Notes: generated by a model from the sequence alone, not told the origin. 64,000 nucleotides of DNA from Bog-473 sp963828825 (GCA_963828825.1 CAWHGF010000004.1:62001-126000), one strand, 5' to 3'; shown: positions 1-8,640, counted from the first letter of the stretch. A program made the numbers and translations.

Positions 1-471
1 GGACCGGTCCATCATGTAGTTCTCGTGGCAGCCGTAGGAGTTGCCCTTGCCGTCGGAGTTGTTCTTGTAGACGACGGGGGCGGGCTGGTCGGGGATGCGG
101 AGCGCGGCTGCCACCATGGAGCGGCGCAGCACCTCTTCGCCGGCCTTGTCGTAGATGAGGCATTCCAGGGGCGTCAGGCATTCGGGGCTCGAGTACTCGG
201 GGTGGGCGTGGTCCACGTAGAAGCGCGCCCCGTTGGTGAGCACCGTGTTGGCCAGGTGGGTCTCCACCATCGGGGCCAGCGACCCCTCGCGGGCGAAACC
301 GCGGGCGTCGTTCCCGGGGGTCTCGTCCTCGAAGTCCCAGCCGATCTGCTGTTCGACGTCGGCGGCATAGGCGTTGACCAGGACCGAGGAGGCGGCAATG
401 GGGTTCTGCTCAGGACCGGGCGAATGGATGCCGTACTCGGTCTCTATGCCGCAGACCTTCGTGATGGCCAC
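1..471 (-). CDS. dop: Pup deamidase/depupylase Dop, N-terminal 157 residues (cut by window edge)
   Basis: Dop deamidates the C-terminal Gln of Pup and removes Pup from tagged proteins in the actinobacterial Pup-proteasome pathway. The reading frame opens at a GTG at 471 and runs off the window without a stop. It starts ITKVCGIETEYGIHSP, containing the Dop/PafA-type glutamate-rich ATP-site strand (IETEYGI), and continues with YVDHAHPEYSSPEC and YKNNSDGKGNSYGCHENY, blocks I recognise from Dop rather than PafA. It lies 16 bp downstream of arc on the same strand, the usual arc-dop order. Pup and the 20S subunits would be expected beyond position 1. The GTG is chosen because it directly precedes the conserved N-terminus. 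Confidence 0.93.
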   Translation of the reverse strand, partial: MAITKVCGIETEYGIHSPGPEQNPIAASSVLVNAYAADVEQQIGWDFEDETPGNDARGFAREGSLAPMVETHLANTVLTNGARFYVDHAHPEYSSPECLTPLECLIYDKAGEEVLRRSMVAAALRIPDQPAPVVYKNNSDGKGNSYGCHENYMMDRS

Positions 472-487
472 GGTGCGACCCTAACTT

Positions 488-2239
488 CTAGAGGTACTGG
501 CCGGTACCGACCCGCTCGATCGAGCGGCCTCCGTGCACCTCACGGTCCTCGGTGAGCAGCGTCCGGACATAGACGATGCGCTCGCCCTTCTTCCCCGAGA
601 TCCGCGCCCAGTCGTCTGGGTTGGTGGTGTTGGGCAGGTCCTCGTTCTCCTTGTACTCCTGGCGGATCGACTCGAGCATGTCCGCGGTGCGGATGCCGCC
701 GGACTCCCCGGCGATGACCCGCTTGATGGCCAGCTTCTTGGCCCGGCGAACGATGTTCTCGATCATGGCGCCCGACGCGAAGTCGCGGTAGTAGAGGATC
801 TCCTTGTCACCGTTCTGGTAGGTCACCTCGAGGAAGCGGTTGTCGTCATCCTCGCGGTACATCTCGACCACGGTCCGCTCGATCATGGCCTGGACCGCCT
901 TCGACGGATCGCCGCCGCCGAGCCGCTTCACCTCGTCGGGGTCGAGGGGAAGGCTCGACGTGAGGTAGCGGCTGAAGATCTGGCCGGCGGCCTCGTCGTT
1001 GGGCCGCTCGATCTTGATCTTCACGTCGAGTCGGCCCGGTCGCAGAATGGCCGGATCGATCAGGTCCTCCCGGTTGGAGGCACCGATGACGATGACGTCG
1101 CGCAGGGACTCGACGCCGTCGATCTCCGCCAGCAGCTGGGGCACGATGGTCGACTCCATGTCGGAGCTGATGCCCGTGCCCCGCGTGCGGAAGAGCGATT
1201 CCATCTCGTCGAAGAACACGATGACGGGCATGCCCTCGTCCGCCTTCTCGCGGGCGCGCTGGAAGACCTGGCGGATCTGGCGCTCCGTCTCCCCCACGTA
1301 CTTGTTCAGCAGCTCGGGCCCCTTGATGTTGAGGAAGAAGCTGCGCACGTTGTCGTTGCCGGTCTTCAGCGCCACCTTCTTGGCCAGGGAGTTGGCCACC
1401 GCTTTGGCGATCAGCGTCTTGCCGCACCCGGGCGGACCGTAGAGGAGGATCCCCTTGGGGGCCGGCAGCGAGTACTCCAAGAAGAGGTCGCGGTGCATGT
1501 AGGGCAGCTCGACGGCGTCGGTGATGGCCTCGATCTGGGCGTCCAGGCCGCCGACGTCCGCGTAGGTGATGTCGGGCACCTCTTCGAGGACGAGCTCCTC
1601 GCTCTCGAGCTTGGGCAGCTTCTCAATGAGCAGCTGGGTGCGCACGTCCATCAACAGGGAGTCGCCGGCGCGCAGCTTCACGCCCAGCATGTCCTCGGAG
1701 AGCTCGGCCACCCGCTCCTCGTCGGCCCGGGCGAAGATCACGCAGCGCCGCTTGTCCTCGAGCTGCTCCTTCAGGGTCACGACCTCGCCGGAGAACTCCC
1801 CGTCGCGCACGAGCACCACGTTGAGGCTCTCGTTCAGGACGACCTCGTTCCCCTTGCGGATCGCCCCGGGGTCGATGTCGGGGTGCAGGCTCACCCGCAT
1901 CTTGCGGCCGCTCGAGAACACGTCGACCGTCCCGTCCTCGTTGATCCCGAGGAAGGTGCCGTAGGCCGCCGGGGGCTGGGTGAGCTTCTCGACCTCCTCG
2001 CGCAGGGCGGCCAGCTGCTCCTTGGCCTGCTGGAGGGTGAAGGTCAGCTTCTCGTTCTGGGAAGTGGCCTGGGCCAGTTGGCCCTTCGACTCGAGGAGGC
2101 GCTCCTCCAGGGCCTGCACCCGGCCCGGGCTCTCCTGCAGCCGGCGGCGGAGCGCGTGGATCTCATCCTCGGCATCTGCCAGCTCAGCGCGTAGCGCTTC
2201 TGCCTGGGCAGCGGCTTCGTCCGGAGTTGCGGTCACCAC
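488..2239 (-). CDS. arc: Proteasome-activating AAA+ ATPase ARC/Mpa
   Basis: Hexameric ATPase that recognises pupylated proteins, unfolds them and feeds them to the 20S proteasome. The 583-residue product has an N-terminal coiled coil (about residues 8-90, the Pup-binding region), OB-type domains (about 95-210), and an AAA+ module with Walker A GPPGCGKT near residue 266 and Walker B VIVFFDEMES near 336. The C-terminus is GTGQYL, the family's docking tail that inserts into the proteasome alpha ring. Length matches the family. It is transcribed away from a divergent ferredoxin gene and is followed 16 bp later by dop. The GTG/ATG choice at the N-terminus is not critical because the coiled coil begins soon after. 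Confidence 0.97.
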   Translation of the reverse strand: MVTATPDEAAAQAEALRAELADAEDEIHALRRRLQESPGRVQALEERLLESKGQLAQATSQNEKLTFTLQQAKEQLAALREEVEKLTQPPAAYGTFLGINEDGTVDVFSSGRKMRVSLHPDIDPGAIRKGNEVVLNESLNVVLVRDGEFSGEVVTLKEQLEDKRRCVIFARADEERVAELSEDMLGVKLRAGDSLLMDVRTQLLIEKLPKLESEELVLEEVPDITYADVGGLDAQIEAITDAVELPYMHRDLFLEYSLPAPKGILLYGPPGCGKTLIAKAVANSLAKKVALKTGNDNVRSFFLNIKGPELLNKYVGETERQIRQVFQRAREKADEGMPVIVFFDEMESLFRTRGTGISSDMESTIVPQLLAEIDGVESLRDVIVIGASNREDLIDPAILRPGRLDVKIKIERPNDEAAGQIFSRYLTSSLPLDPDEVKRLGGGDPSKAVQAMIERTVVEMYREDDDNRFLEVTYQNGDKEILYYRDFASGAMIENIVRRAKKLAIKRVIAGESGGIRTADMLESIRQEYKENEDLPNTTNPDDWARISGKKGERIVYVRTLLTEDREVHGGRSIERVGTGQYL

Positions 2240-2425
2240 TCGTCACCCTAGCCCTCGCCTCGGCGCGTTTTTGCCAGCAACGTGCGTGCACGGCCGATGA
2301 ACCGGGTTCCGAGGCCCGGACGACTACGCTGGGGGCAACCGCGAGGCCAGACTGACGGTGCGCGGGCGCATCACTACGGTCCCCGTGGCTGTCGGGCGGC
2401 TGCGACAAGGGAGAGAGACAGGTAC

Positions 2426-2662
2426 ATGAAGGTCTGGATCGACCAGGATCTCTGCACGGGCGACGGGCTCTGCGAGGAGATCGCGCCTGCTGTCTTCACG
2501 CTCCTCGACGACGGTCTGGCCTATGTCAAGGAAGACGGCGACGTCAAGAACGAGCCCGGTGGCTCGGCCGGGATGGCGGCGGTGCCCGGCGACCTCGAGG
2601 ATGCGGTGGTCGAAGCCTCCGAGGAATGCCCCGGAGAGTGCATCTTCATCGAGCGCGACTAG
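2426..2662 (+). CDS. Small single-cluster ferredoxin with C-x2-D-x2-C ligand loop
   Basis: A 78-residue ferredoxin, starting at the ATG preceded by GGGAGAGAG. The cluster loop reads DLCTGDGLCEEIAP and the distal ligand is in ECPGEC. The second position of the usual CxxCxxC is Asp, as in the Pyrococcus-type ferredoxins whose Asp ligand allows [4Fe-4S]/[3Fe-4S] interconversion; the cluster type here is inferred. Such ferredoxins often serve P450s or other oxidoreductases. It is divergent from arc; I recall ferredoxin genes beside arc in other actinobacteria, but the functional link is unproven. The 3' end coincides with a 13-bp repeat that recurs after the adjacent IS630 element. Confidence 0.9.
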   Translation: MKVWIDQDLCTGDGLCEEIAPAVFTLLDDGLAYVKEDGDVKNEPGGSAGMAAVPGDLEDAVVEASEECPGECIFIERD

Positions 2663-3941
2663 TGCCCTGACCACCAACCTCGGGGGCGCGTCCACCACCT
2701 GAGCAGACGGGTCGCGCAAACTGGCCATATGGCTACTCCAGTGAAGGTTCGCCGGCTCTCCGACGAAGAGGGCAGGCAGCTCCAGCGCATTGTCCGTCGG
2801 GGCGGCGGGAAGTCCGACAAGTCCATCGTCAAGTGGCGCCGAGCGCTGGTCGTGCTCGCCTCGGCGGGCGGCAACGACGTGCCGGCGATCGCCCGGCTGG
2901 TCCAGACCAGCCCCGACCGGGTGCGCGAGATGATCCATTCCTTCAACGACAAGGGGATAGGCGCCTTGGACCCTCAGTGGGCGGGTGGCCGTCCCCGCCG
3001 GATAACGACTGAGCAACGCCAGCTGATCATCAAGACGGCCACCAAGCGTCCACGCAGCCTGGGCCAGCCCTTCACCCGCTGGAGCGTGCGCAAGCTGGCC
3101 CAGTACCTGGCGACCAAGAAGGGACGAAAGGTCACCATCTCCGCGAGCGTCTGCGCCAGATACTCGCCGAGGCGAAGATCACCTTCCAGCGCACCAAGAC
3201 CTGGAAGGAGTCACCCGATCCGTTGCGCGAGCAGAAACTTGCCGCGCATCGAGTACCTCCTCGAAGAAGAACGGGAGCGCATTTTCGCCTTCGACGAGTT
3301 CGGACCGCTGGCCGTCAAGCCCGAGGGCGGGTCGTGCTGGGCCGAAGTGTCCAGGCCACAACGGCTGCGGGCCAACTACCACAAGCCGCACGGGACCAGG
3401 CAGCTCTTCGCCTGGTACTCGGTGGGAGCCGACCGCCTCTATGGCCGCATCGAGCCCAAGAAAGGGATGCGTCCGACGCTGCGGGCCCTCAAGTCCATCC
3501 GGGCCTCGGTGCCCGACGGCGAGATGATCTACGTGATCTTGGACAACTTGAACCACCACAAGGGACCCCTGATCCGCCAGTGGTGCGCGGACAACGCGGT
3601 CGAACTGGCCTTCACGCCGACTTATGGCTCGTGGGCCAACCCCATCGAAGCCCACTTCGGGCCCTTGCGCGAGTTCTCCATCGCCAATTCGGATCACCAG
3701 AGCCATGCCGAACTGGCCAAGGCCATCCGGGATTACATCCGTTGGCGCAACGCCCACACCACCGACCCTGAGATCCTCGCCCTCGAACGCAAGCACCGGG
3801 CCGCACTGAGGGGCGAAGCGCAGCGACGCTGGGGCCAGCCCAGAGCTCGCGCCGCGTAGCGGCGCCCTACCCACACCCTTTCAAGCTGAACGGCAAATCC
3901 ACACGCCCTGTTTCGGCTCGGCTACCGCCATCGAGCGCGAC
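2647..3941 (+). mobile_element. IS630-type insertion bounded by a 13-bp direct repeat
   Basis: The sequence CATCGAGCGCGAC occurs at 2647-2659 (last codons of the ferredoxin gene) and again at 3929-3941, each followed by CTAG or TAG. The interval contains one IS630-family transposase gene. IS630/Tc1 elements duplicate only TA, so a 13-bp direct repeat is unusual. I could not find convincing terminal inverted repeats, so the exact element ends remain uncertain. Confidence 0.55.
2729..3859 (+). CDS. IS630-family transposase with an internally shifted reading-frame segment
   Basis: A 376-codon open frame with a helix-turn-helix N-terminal half (about residues 1-110) and a DDE catalytic half: first Asp in FAFDEFG, second in VILDNLNHHK, Glu in GSWANPIEAHFG. 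Residues about 138-172 are not homologous in the open frame. The expected IS630 sequence (RERLRQILAEAKITF and onward, to LREQKL) is instead encoded one frame over between roughly 3142 and 3243. A one-base loss near 3141 followed by a one-base gain near 3244 explains this. The reading frame therefore survives but about 34 residues are scrambled. Either the copy is dying or the consensus has two errors. Confidence 0.85.
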   Translation: MATPVKVRRLSDEEGRQLQRIVRRGGGKSDKSIVKWRRALVVLASAGGNDVPAIARLVQTSPDRVREMIHSFNDKGIGALDPQWAGGRPRRITTEQRQLIIKTATKRPRSLGQPFTRWSVRKLAQYLATKKGRKVTISASVCARYSPRRRSPSSAPRPGRSHPIRCASRNLPRIEYLLEEERERIFAFDEFGPLAVKPEGGSCWAEVSRPQRLRANYHKPHGTRQLFAWYSVGADRLYGRIEPKKGMRPTLRALKSIRASVPDGEMIYVILDNLNHHKGPLIRQWCADNAVELAFTPTYGSWANPIEAHFGPLREFSIANSDHQSHAELAKAIRDYIRWRNAHTTDPEILALERKHRAALRGEAQRRWGQPRARAA

Positions 3942-4057
3942 CTAGCCACCCCGGTGCTCTTGGAACGTCCCCGATGAATGCGGGTACCTTCGGCCGCCGG
4001 CCTGCTCAATACCCAGGCGCGGCGAACCTTTGTGGTCAGGGCACTAGCCCCGCCGCA

Positions 4058-4399
4058 TCAGGGTTCGAGCGCGCCGCCCAGGAGCGCCCGCAGCTCGTCG
4101 TCGGAGATCGACTCGGCATCCTCCGGCCGCATCCGGATCGTCCCCTTGCCACTCGAAAGCCGGGGGTGGCGGGCGACGAAGCCACCGTCGCGGTCGGTCC
4201 GCCAGCCGTAGACGGACACGCCGTGCCTCCACACGCCCAGGTTGAGCCGCCGACCGCCCACCCGATAGGCCGGCATCCCGTACGAGAGCACCACCTCTGC
4301 GTCCGGGTGCTCGGCGAGGACGATGGCATGGAGCCGGTCGAAGAGCGGACGTTGCTCCGGGGCGATGGCCCCGACGTACCCGGCGACGCCCTCGTCCAC
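4058..4399 (-). CDS. DUF1801 (YdhG-like) domain protein
   Basis: A 113-residue protein with the DUF1801 pattern VVLSYGMPAYRVGGRRLNLGVWRHGVSVY and a C-terminal Lys/Arg-rich strand (LSSGKGTIRMRP). Function of the domain is not established; it has a frataxin-like fold in solved members. The GTG start at 4399 lies two bases after the trmI stop, so it is probably translationally coupled as the last gene of the leftward operon that starts near 6020. A second, unrelated-in-position DUF1801 gene lies at 23695. Confidence 0.8.
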   Translation of the reverse strand: MDEGVAGYVGAIAPEQRPLFDRLHAIVLAEHPDAEVVLSYGMPAYRVGGRRLNLGVWRHGVSVYGWRTDRDGGFVARHPRLSSGKGTIRMRPEDAESISDDELRALLGGALEP

Positions 4400-4401
4400 G
4401 T

Positions 4402-5175
4402 TCAGCGCTCCAGACGACGCGCGGTCGTGAGGAATCCCGTGTGCCCGACCATGCGGTGGTCGGGACGGACCGAGCGCGCCTCGACGTGCCAGGTTCGACG
4501 CATGATCTCCTGCGTCTCGGCCAGTCCGAAGGGGACTCCCTCCTCGTCCAGCACCTGGCGCAGCAGCGCCGTCTGGTTGATGGTCGGCAGGTAGGCCAGC
4601 AGGATGCCGCCGGGGCGCAGGGCCGCCGCCGCACCGGTGACCACCTTGTGGGGCTCGGGCATGTCGAGCAGGATCCGGTCGAGGCCGGTCTCGTCGATGC
4701 CCTGGGTCACGTCCCGGATCTCCACGCGGTAGGGCGCATCGGGGCCCAGCGTGGCCGCGACGTTGGCCCGGGCCCGCTCGGCGAAGTCCTCCCTGAGCTC
4801 GTAGCCGACGATGGATGCCCCGGCACGCAGCACGGTCATGGAGAGGGCGCCCGAGCCGACGCCGGCCTCGAGGACGCGCTGTCCCGGGGCGATGTCGGCA
4901 GCGATGAGGATGGCACCGAGGTCCTTCGGATAGATGACCTGGGCGCCCCGGGGCATCTTCAGGACGACATCGCTCAGGGTGGGACGCAGCACCAGGAAGC
5001 TGCGCCCCGTCGAACCGTTCACCCGGCAACCCTCGACGGAGCCGATGATGTCGTCGTGCGCCAGGACTCCCGCGTGGGTGTGGAAGGAGGCGCCCCTCAC
5101 CAACGTGAGCAGGTAGCGCCGGTCCTTGGGGTCGATGAGGAGCACCCGCTCCCCCGCCGCGAGGGGGCCCGGCAC
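4402..5175 (-). CDS. trmI: tRNA (adenine(58)-N1)-methyltransferase TrmI
   Basis: SAM-dependent enzyme that methylates A58 in the T-loop of tRNAs. The 257-residue protein has the N-terminal beta domain (GERVLLIDPKDRRYLL, about residues 8-60), then a Rossmann methyltransferase domain with motif I VLEAGVGSGALSM near residue 98 and the catalytic region LDRILLDMPEPHKV near 165. It ends with HTGFLTTARRLE, the family C-terminus. Length matches mycobacterial TrmI, which also sits near mpa. The GTG start at 5175 lies five bases after the preceding gene's stop, consistent with an operon. Confidence 0.93.
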   Translation of the reverse strand: MPGPLAAGERVLLIDPKDRRYLLTLVRGASFHTHAGVLAHDDIIGSVEGCRVNGSTGRSFLVLRPTLSDVVLKMPRGAQVIYPKDLGAILIAADIAPGQRVLEAGVGSGALSMTVLRAGASIVGYELREDFAERARANVAATLGPDAPYRVEIRDVTQGIDETGLDRILLDMPEPHKVVTGAAAALRPGGILLAYLPTINQTALLRQVLDEEGVPFGLAETQEIMRRTWHVEARSVRPDHRMVGHTGFLTTARRLER

Positions 5176-5180
5176 GGGCC

Positions 5181-5393
5181 TCAGGCTTCGGTGGCGGGGG
5201 CGGTGTTGCGGTCGCGCACCGTGATGAGCACCTGTTCGCCCGGCGACACGGTCAGGCTCGACACGGGGCTGGACCGGTCGTTCAGGACCCGACGGAGGAA
5301 GAAGGTGGCGCCGGCGAGTAGGAACCAGTACCAGTTCCCGGCAACCCCACGTCGGACCCCGGCGCGCAGGAAGCGCCGCAGCAGCAGGTCCAC
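5181..5393 (-). CDS. Small membrane-anchored hypothetical protein
   Basis: A 70-residue protein with a basic N-terminus (LLLRRFLRAGVRRG), one hydrophobic segment (NWYWFLLAGATFFL, about residues 20-35) and a polar C-terminal tail. I do not recognise a family. The GTG at 5393 is chosen because it starts one base after the upstream stop codon; a longer reading frame would overlap the upstream gene. It is the fourth gene of the packed leftward operon ending in trmI. Confidence 0.6.
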   Translation of the reverse strand: MDLLLRRFLRAGVRRGVAGNWYWFLLAGATFFLRRVLNDRSSPVSSLTVSPGEQVLITVRDRNTAPATEA

Positions 5394-5394
5394 G

Positions 5395-5628
5395 TCAGAG
5401 CCGCCGGATCTCGACGACGGCAGACTTGGCGCGGCCACGCCGGCGGCCGGCCAGGAAGGCCAGCGTCAGCAGCAGGATGCCGAGGGCGCCGGCGACGGCC
5501 AGTCCCCGTGGCGCCGCGGCGCGCGCCGTGGCCTCGCCCTCGCCCATGACCTGTGAGTAGGCAGCCTGCAGGTCCTCCCGCGTGATCAGGCGTCCGTTGC
5601 TCCCCGCTTTGGTGGTCGTGCCTGCCAT
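5395..5628 (-). CDS. Hypothetical protein with one C-terminal transmembrane segment
   Basis: A 77-residue protein: polar N-terminal half (TTTKAGSNGRLITREDLQAA, residues about 4-23), then a transmembrane helix (GLAVAGALGILLLTLAFLAG, about 45-64) and a basic tail GRRRGRAKS, suggesting the tail stays cytoplasmic. Its ATG overlaps the upstream stop by one base (TGATG), so coupling is likely. I do not recognise a family. The neighbouring genes are also small membrane proteins. Confidence 0.65.
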   Translation of the reverse strand: MAGTTTKAGSNGRLITREDLQAAYSQVMGEGEATARAAAPRGLAVAGALGILLLTLAFLAGRRRGRAKSAVVEIRRL

Positions 5629-6020
5629 CAGCTCGTTCCCTCCTGTGTTTCGATCTCTCTCGATTCGCGGCGGGCGATGACCTCGGGCAGCTTGCGCTGC
5701 CCGGGTCCCGCGGAAATGCGCCATGCGGCGACGCCGATCACGACGATGCCCAGCACGACCACCACCGCGTACGGCACCCACGACCAGTCCCCGCTCAATG
5801 CGGTGCCGGTCTCGGTCTGCAGGAGCCGCAGCACCCCGAGCAGAATGAGCAGGAGCCCGAAGGCCAGGAAGAACGAGCCGGCGATCCCCATGTAGAGGAA
5901 GCGGCCCAGCCCCCGCAGGGGGTTGACCACCTCCTGCTTGAGGTAGTCGACCGTGAGCTGGAAGGCGTCGTCTCCCGCGTGGCGCAGTCCGTGACTGCCG
6001 TTGTCCGACGATGGTGTCAT
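5628..6020 (-). CDS. Two-TM membrane protein, phage-holin-superfamily-like
   Basis: A 130-residue protein with a polar N-terminus ending in an amphipathic stretch (AFQLTVDYLKQEVVNPLRGL), then two hydrophobic helices (FLYMGIAGSFFLAFGLLLIL and VPYAVVVVLGIVVIGVAAW). This matches the general architecture of actinobacterial holin-family proteins of unknown function that sit in chromosomal operons; I do not infer lysis. The ATG at 6020 is preferred over an upstream TTG at 6059. It is the first gene of the five-gene operon running to 4058. Confidence 0.65.
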   Translation of the reverse strand: MTPSSDNGSHGLRHAGDDAFQLTVDYLKQEVVNPLRGLGRFLYMGIAGSFFLAFGLLLILLGVLRLLQTETGTALSGDWSWVPYAVVVVLGIVVIGVAAWRISAGPGQRKLPEVIARRESREIETQEGTS

Positions 6021-6080
6021 GAAGCGCTCAATCCTGGTCTCTGGGCCGGTCACACGCAAACACCGGCCATGTGGGGTGCG

Positions 6081-6497
6081 TCAGCCGCGCTCTTTGTACA
6101 GGTAGGTCGACGACGCCCGGGCCACCAGGAGCTTCCCTTCCTGGCCCTCGAGACGGGCCGTCACGCTGGCCTCCACGAAGGCCACGCGGCGGCCGCCGGA
6201 GACCACCTCGGCGGTGCAGGTGAGGTCGGCACCGGGCGGGACGGCGCCGAGGAAGCTGATCTTCATCTCGGCGTTGGAGCAGAAGACGCGGCGGCCCTCG
6301 GCGTAGGTGACGGCCGCCGCGCCCATGGCCGAGTCGGCGAACGCACCGACGAAGCCCCCCTGCATGATGCCGGCCGGATTGGCGAAGCGCTCGTCCGCCC
6401 GCATGCGCCAGATGCAACGGCCGGGGGTGGCCTTGTCGACGCAGGTCATGCCGAGCGTCAGGTCGCTGTTTGGCGGCACCTGCATGCGGGAAGCCAT
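6081..6497 (-). CDS. PaaI-type hotdog-fold acyl-CoA thioesterase
   Basis: A 138-residue single hotdog domain. The PaaI/YbgC-like signature is seen in NPAGIMQGGFVGAFADSAMG, where the Gly-rich loop starts the central helix and Asp is the likely catalytic carboxylate, followed by the beta strands AEMKISFLGAVPPGADLTC and VAFVEASVTAR. It probably hydrolyses aromatic or fatty acyl-CoA thioesters; the substrate cannot be read from sequence. It is divergent from tkt. An internal ATG four codons in is an alternative start. Confidence 0.85.
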   Translation of the reverse strand: MASRMQVPPNSDLTLGMTCVDKATPGRCIWRMRADERFANPAGIMQGGFVGAFADSAMGAAAVTYAEGRRVFCSNAEMKISFLGAVPPGADLTCTAEVVSGGRRVAFVEASVTARLEGQEGKLLVARASSTYLYKERG

Positions 6498-6558
6498 GAG
6501 CGTGAAGAGTAGGTGACGGCCCTCACGGCCGGCGCAGAGGGACGGTTAGGGTTTGACC

Positions 6559-8580
6559 ATGGCGTTGCAGACATCGACACCGGTCGTGCAGGACCCCCGG
6601 TTGGTGGAGCTCGGCATCAACGTCATCCGCGGCCTCGCCATGGATGCGCCCGAGCAGGCCAACTCCGGGCACTCGGGCACCGCCATGGCCCTGGCTCCCC
6701 TCGCCCACGTGCTGTGGACGCGCATCATGGACTACGACCCGCGCGATCCCGAGTGGCCGGACCGCGACCGCTTCGTGCTCTCCAACGGGCACGCCTGCAT
6801 CCTGCAGTACTCCATGCTGCACCTGACGGGGTACGACCTCTCGCTCGACGACCTGCGCCAGTTCCGCCAGTGGGGCAGCCGGACGCCCGGCCACCCCGAG
6901 GCCGGCCACACGGCCGGGATCGACGTCACCACCGGGCCGCTGGGCCAGGGCGTGGGCAACGCGGTGGGCATGGCGATCGCCGAGCGCTGGCTGCGGACGA
7001 CGTTCGGCAGCGAGGTCTGCGACCACCGCACCTTCGTCGTCGCGGGCGACGGCTGCTTCATGGAGGGGATCTCGCACGAGGCGGCGTCACTGGCCGGGCA
7101 CCTCGGCCTCGGTCGGCTGCTCGCCTTCTACGACGACAACCACATCACCATCGACGGGCCGACGGAGCTGGCCTACAACGACAACCCGGTCGAGCGCTTC
7201 GCGGCCTACGGCTGGCGCGTGCGCAACCTCGGCGAGATGGCCAACGACGTCGACGGGCTGGAGGCGGCCATCCGGGAGGCGCTCGACGAGCCGGCGGACG
7301 GCCCCGACGCCAGGCCGACGCTCCTCGTGCTGCGCAGCCACATCGGCTGGCCCTCCCCGAAGCTGACCGACACCGCCGCGGCGCACGGCTCGCCGTTCGG
7401 TGCCGACGAGATCAAGGTCACCAAGGAGATCCTGGGCCTCCCACCGGACCAGACCTTCTGGGTCCCCGACGAGGTGCGCGAGTTCTACGGCCAGCAGATC
7501 ACGCGGGGTGCCGAGCGCCACGCGGCCTGGAGCGAGCGCTTCGCGGCCTGGGAGGGCGACCGCGCCGCCTGGGACGCCGCCCAGGCCGGGCACGGGTTGC
7601 CGGGCTGGGCCGACGACCTGCCCGGCTTCGACGCCGGCACCGAGCTGGCCACGCGCCACGCCATCAACCGGTGCATCGACGCCACCGTGGCCAAGCTGCC
7701 CGGCCTGCTGGCCGGCTCGGCGGACCTGACCGGCAACAACGGCGTGAAGGTCAAGGGGGCCGAGATGCAGTCCCGCGAGACGCCGGGCGGGATCCAGGTC
7801 CACTACGGGATCCGCGAGCACGGCATGGGATCGGCCATGAACGGCATGGCGCAACACGGGGGCGTCCTGCCGCTCGGAGGGACGTTCTTCTGCTTCTCCG
7901 ACTACATGCGCCCCGCCGTCCGCCTCGCCGCGCTCACGGGGACGCACGTGATCTACTCGTGGACCCACGACTCCATCGGCCTGGGCGAGGACGGGCCGAC
8001 GCACCAGCCCGTGGAGCAGCTGGCCGCCCTGCGGGCCATGCCCGGCCTCAGCATCGTGCGCCCCGCCGACGCCAACGAGACGGCACAGGCCTGGCGCCTG
8101 GCCGTCGAGGCCGACGGGCCGGTCGGCCTCGTCCTGACCCGCCAGGACGTCCCCGTGCTGGACGCGACAGCCGAACGGGCGGCGCAGGGCGTGGCGCGGG
8201 GCGCCTACGTCCTCGTCGACAGCGACGGGGCGCCCCAGATCGTCCTCGTCGGCACCGGGAGCGAGGTCCAGCTCTGCGTGGCCGCCGCCTCGACGCTGGC
8301 CGGTGCGGGTGTGCGGGCCCAGGTGGTGTCGTTCCCGTCCTGGGACCACTTCGAGCAGCAGCCGGGGGACTACCGGGCCACCGTCTTCCCGCCCGGCGTG
8401 CCGGTGCTGAGCATCGAAGCCGGCTCCACCTTCGGATGGGACCGCTACGCAGACGACACCATCGGGATCGACCACTTCGGTGCGTCGGCCCCGGGCGCGG
8501 TCGCCATGGAGAAGTTCGGGTTCACCGCCGACCACGTGGTGGAGCGGGCCCGGGCCCTCCTGGGCGCCAACGGTGGCTGA
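6559..8580 (+). CDS. tkt: Transketolase
   Basis: Thiamine-diphosphate enzyme of the non-oxidative pentose phosphate pathway, 673 residues, full length. Seen: N-terminal ANSGHSGTAMALAPL, TPP/Mg motif VVAGDGCFMEG with the later Asn in YDDNHITIDG, and the pyrimidine-domain block YSWTHDSIGLGEDGPTHQP. The C-terminal domain ends near EKFGFTADHVVERA. The ATG at 6559 is preferred over a TTG two codons upstream. It heads the rightward tkt-tal-gnd-pgl run, all acting on pentose phosphate intermediates, with 60 bp to tal. Confidence 0.97.
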   Translation: MALQTSTPVVQDPRLVELGINVIRGLAMDAPEQANSGHSGTAMALAPLAHVLWTRIMDYDPRDPEWPDRDRFVLSNGHACILQYSMLHLTGYDLSLDDLRQFRQWGSRTPGHPEAGHTAGIDVTTGPLGQGVGNAVGMAIAERWLRTTFGSEVCDHRTFVVAGDGCFMEGISHEAASLAGHLGLGRLLAFYDDNHITIDGPTELAYNDNPVERFAAYGWRVRNLGEMANDVDGLEAAIREALDEPADGPDARPTLLVLRSHIGWPSPKLTDTAAAHGSPFGADEIKVTKEILGLPPDQTFWVPDEVREFYGQQITRGAERHAAWSERFAAWEGDRAAWDAAQAGHGLPGWADDLPGFDAGTELATRHAINRCIDATVAKLPGLLAGSADLTGNNGVKVKGAEMQSRETPGGIQVHYGIREHGMGSAMNGMAQHGGVLPLGGTFFCFSDYMRPAVRLAALTGTHVIYSWTHDSIGLGEDGPTHQPVEQLAALRAMPGLSIVRPADANETAQAWRLAVEADGPVGLVLTRQDVPVLDATAERAAQGVARGAYVLVDSDGAPQIVLVGTGSEVQLCVAAASTLAGAGVRAQVVSFPSWDHFEQQPGDYRATVFPPGVPVLSIEAGSTFGWDRYADDTIGIDHFGASAPGAVAMEKFGFTADHVVERARALLGANGG

Positions 8581-8640
8581 CCCGGGACCGGCGGCGGCCT
8601 GCCGTCGGTCGAACGACACGCGACGAAGGGAGCTGTCCTC

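Noticed and set aside
1..471. PafA (Pup ligase) instead of Dop
   Set aside because: The N-terminal blocks and the position directly after arc fit Dop; PafA normally lies beyond the 20S genes.
5628..6020. Prophage lysis cassette based on the holin-like gene
   Set aside because: No endolysin, spanin or phage structural gene nearby; it is in an operon with trmI.
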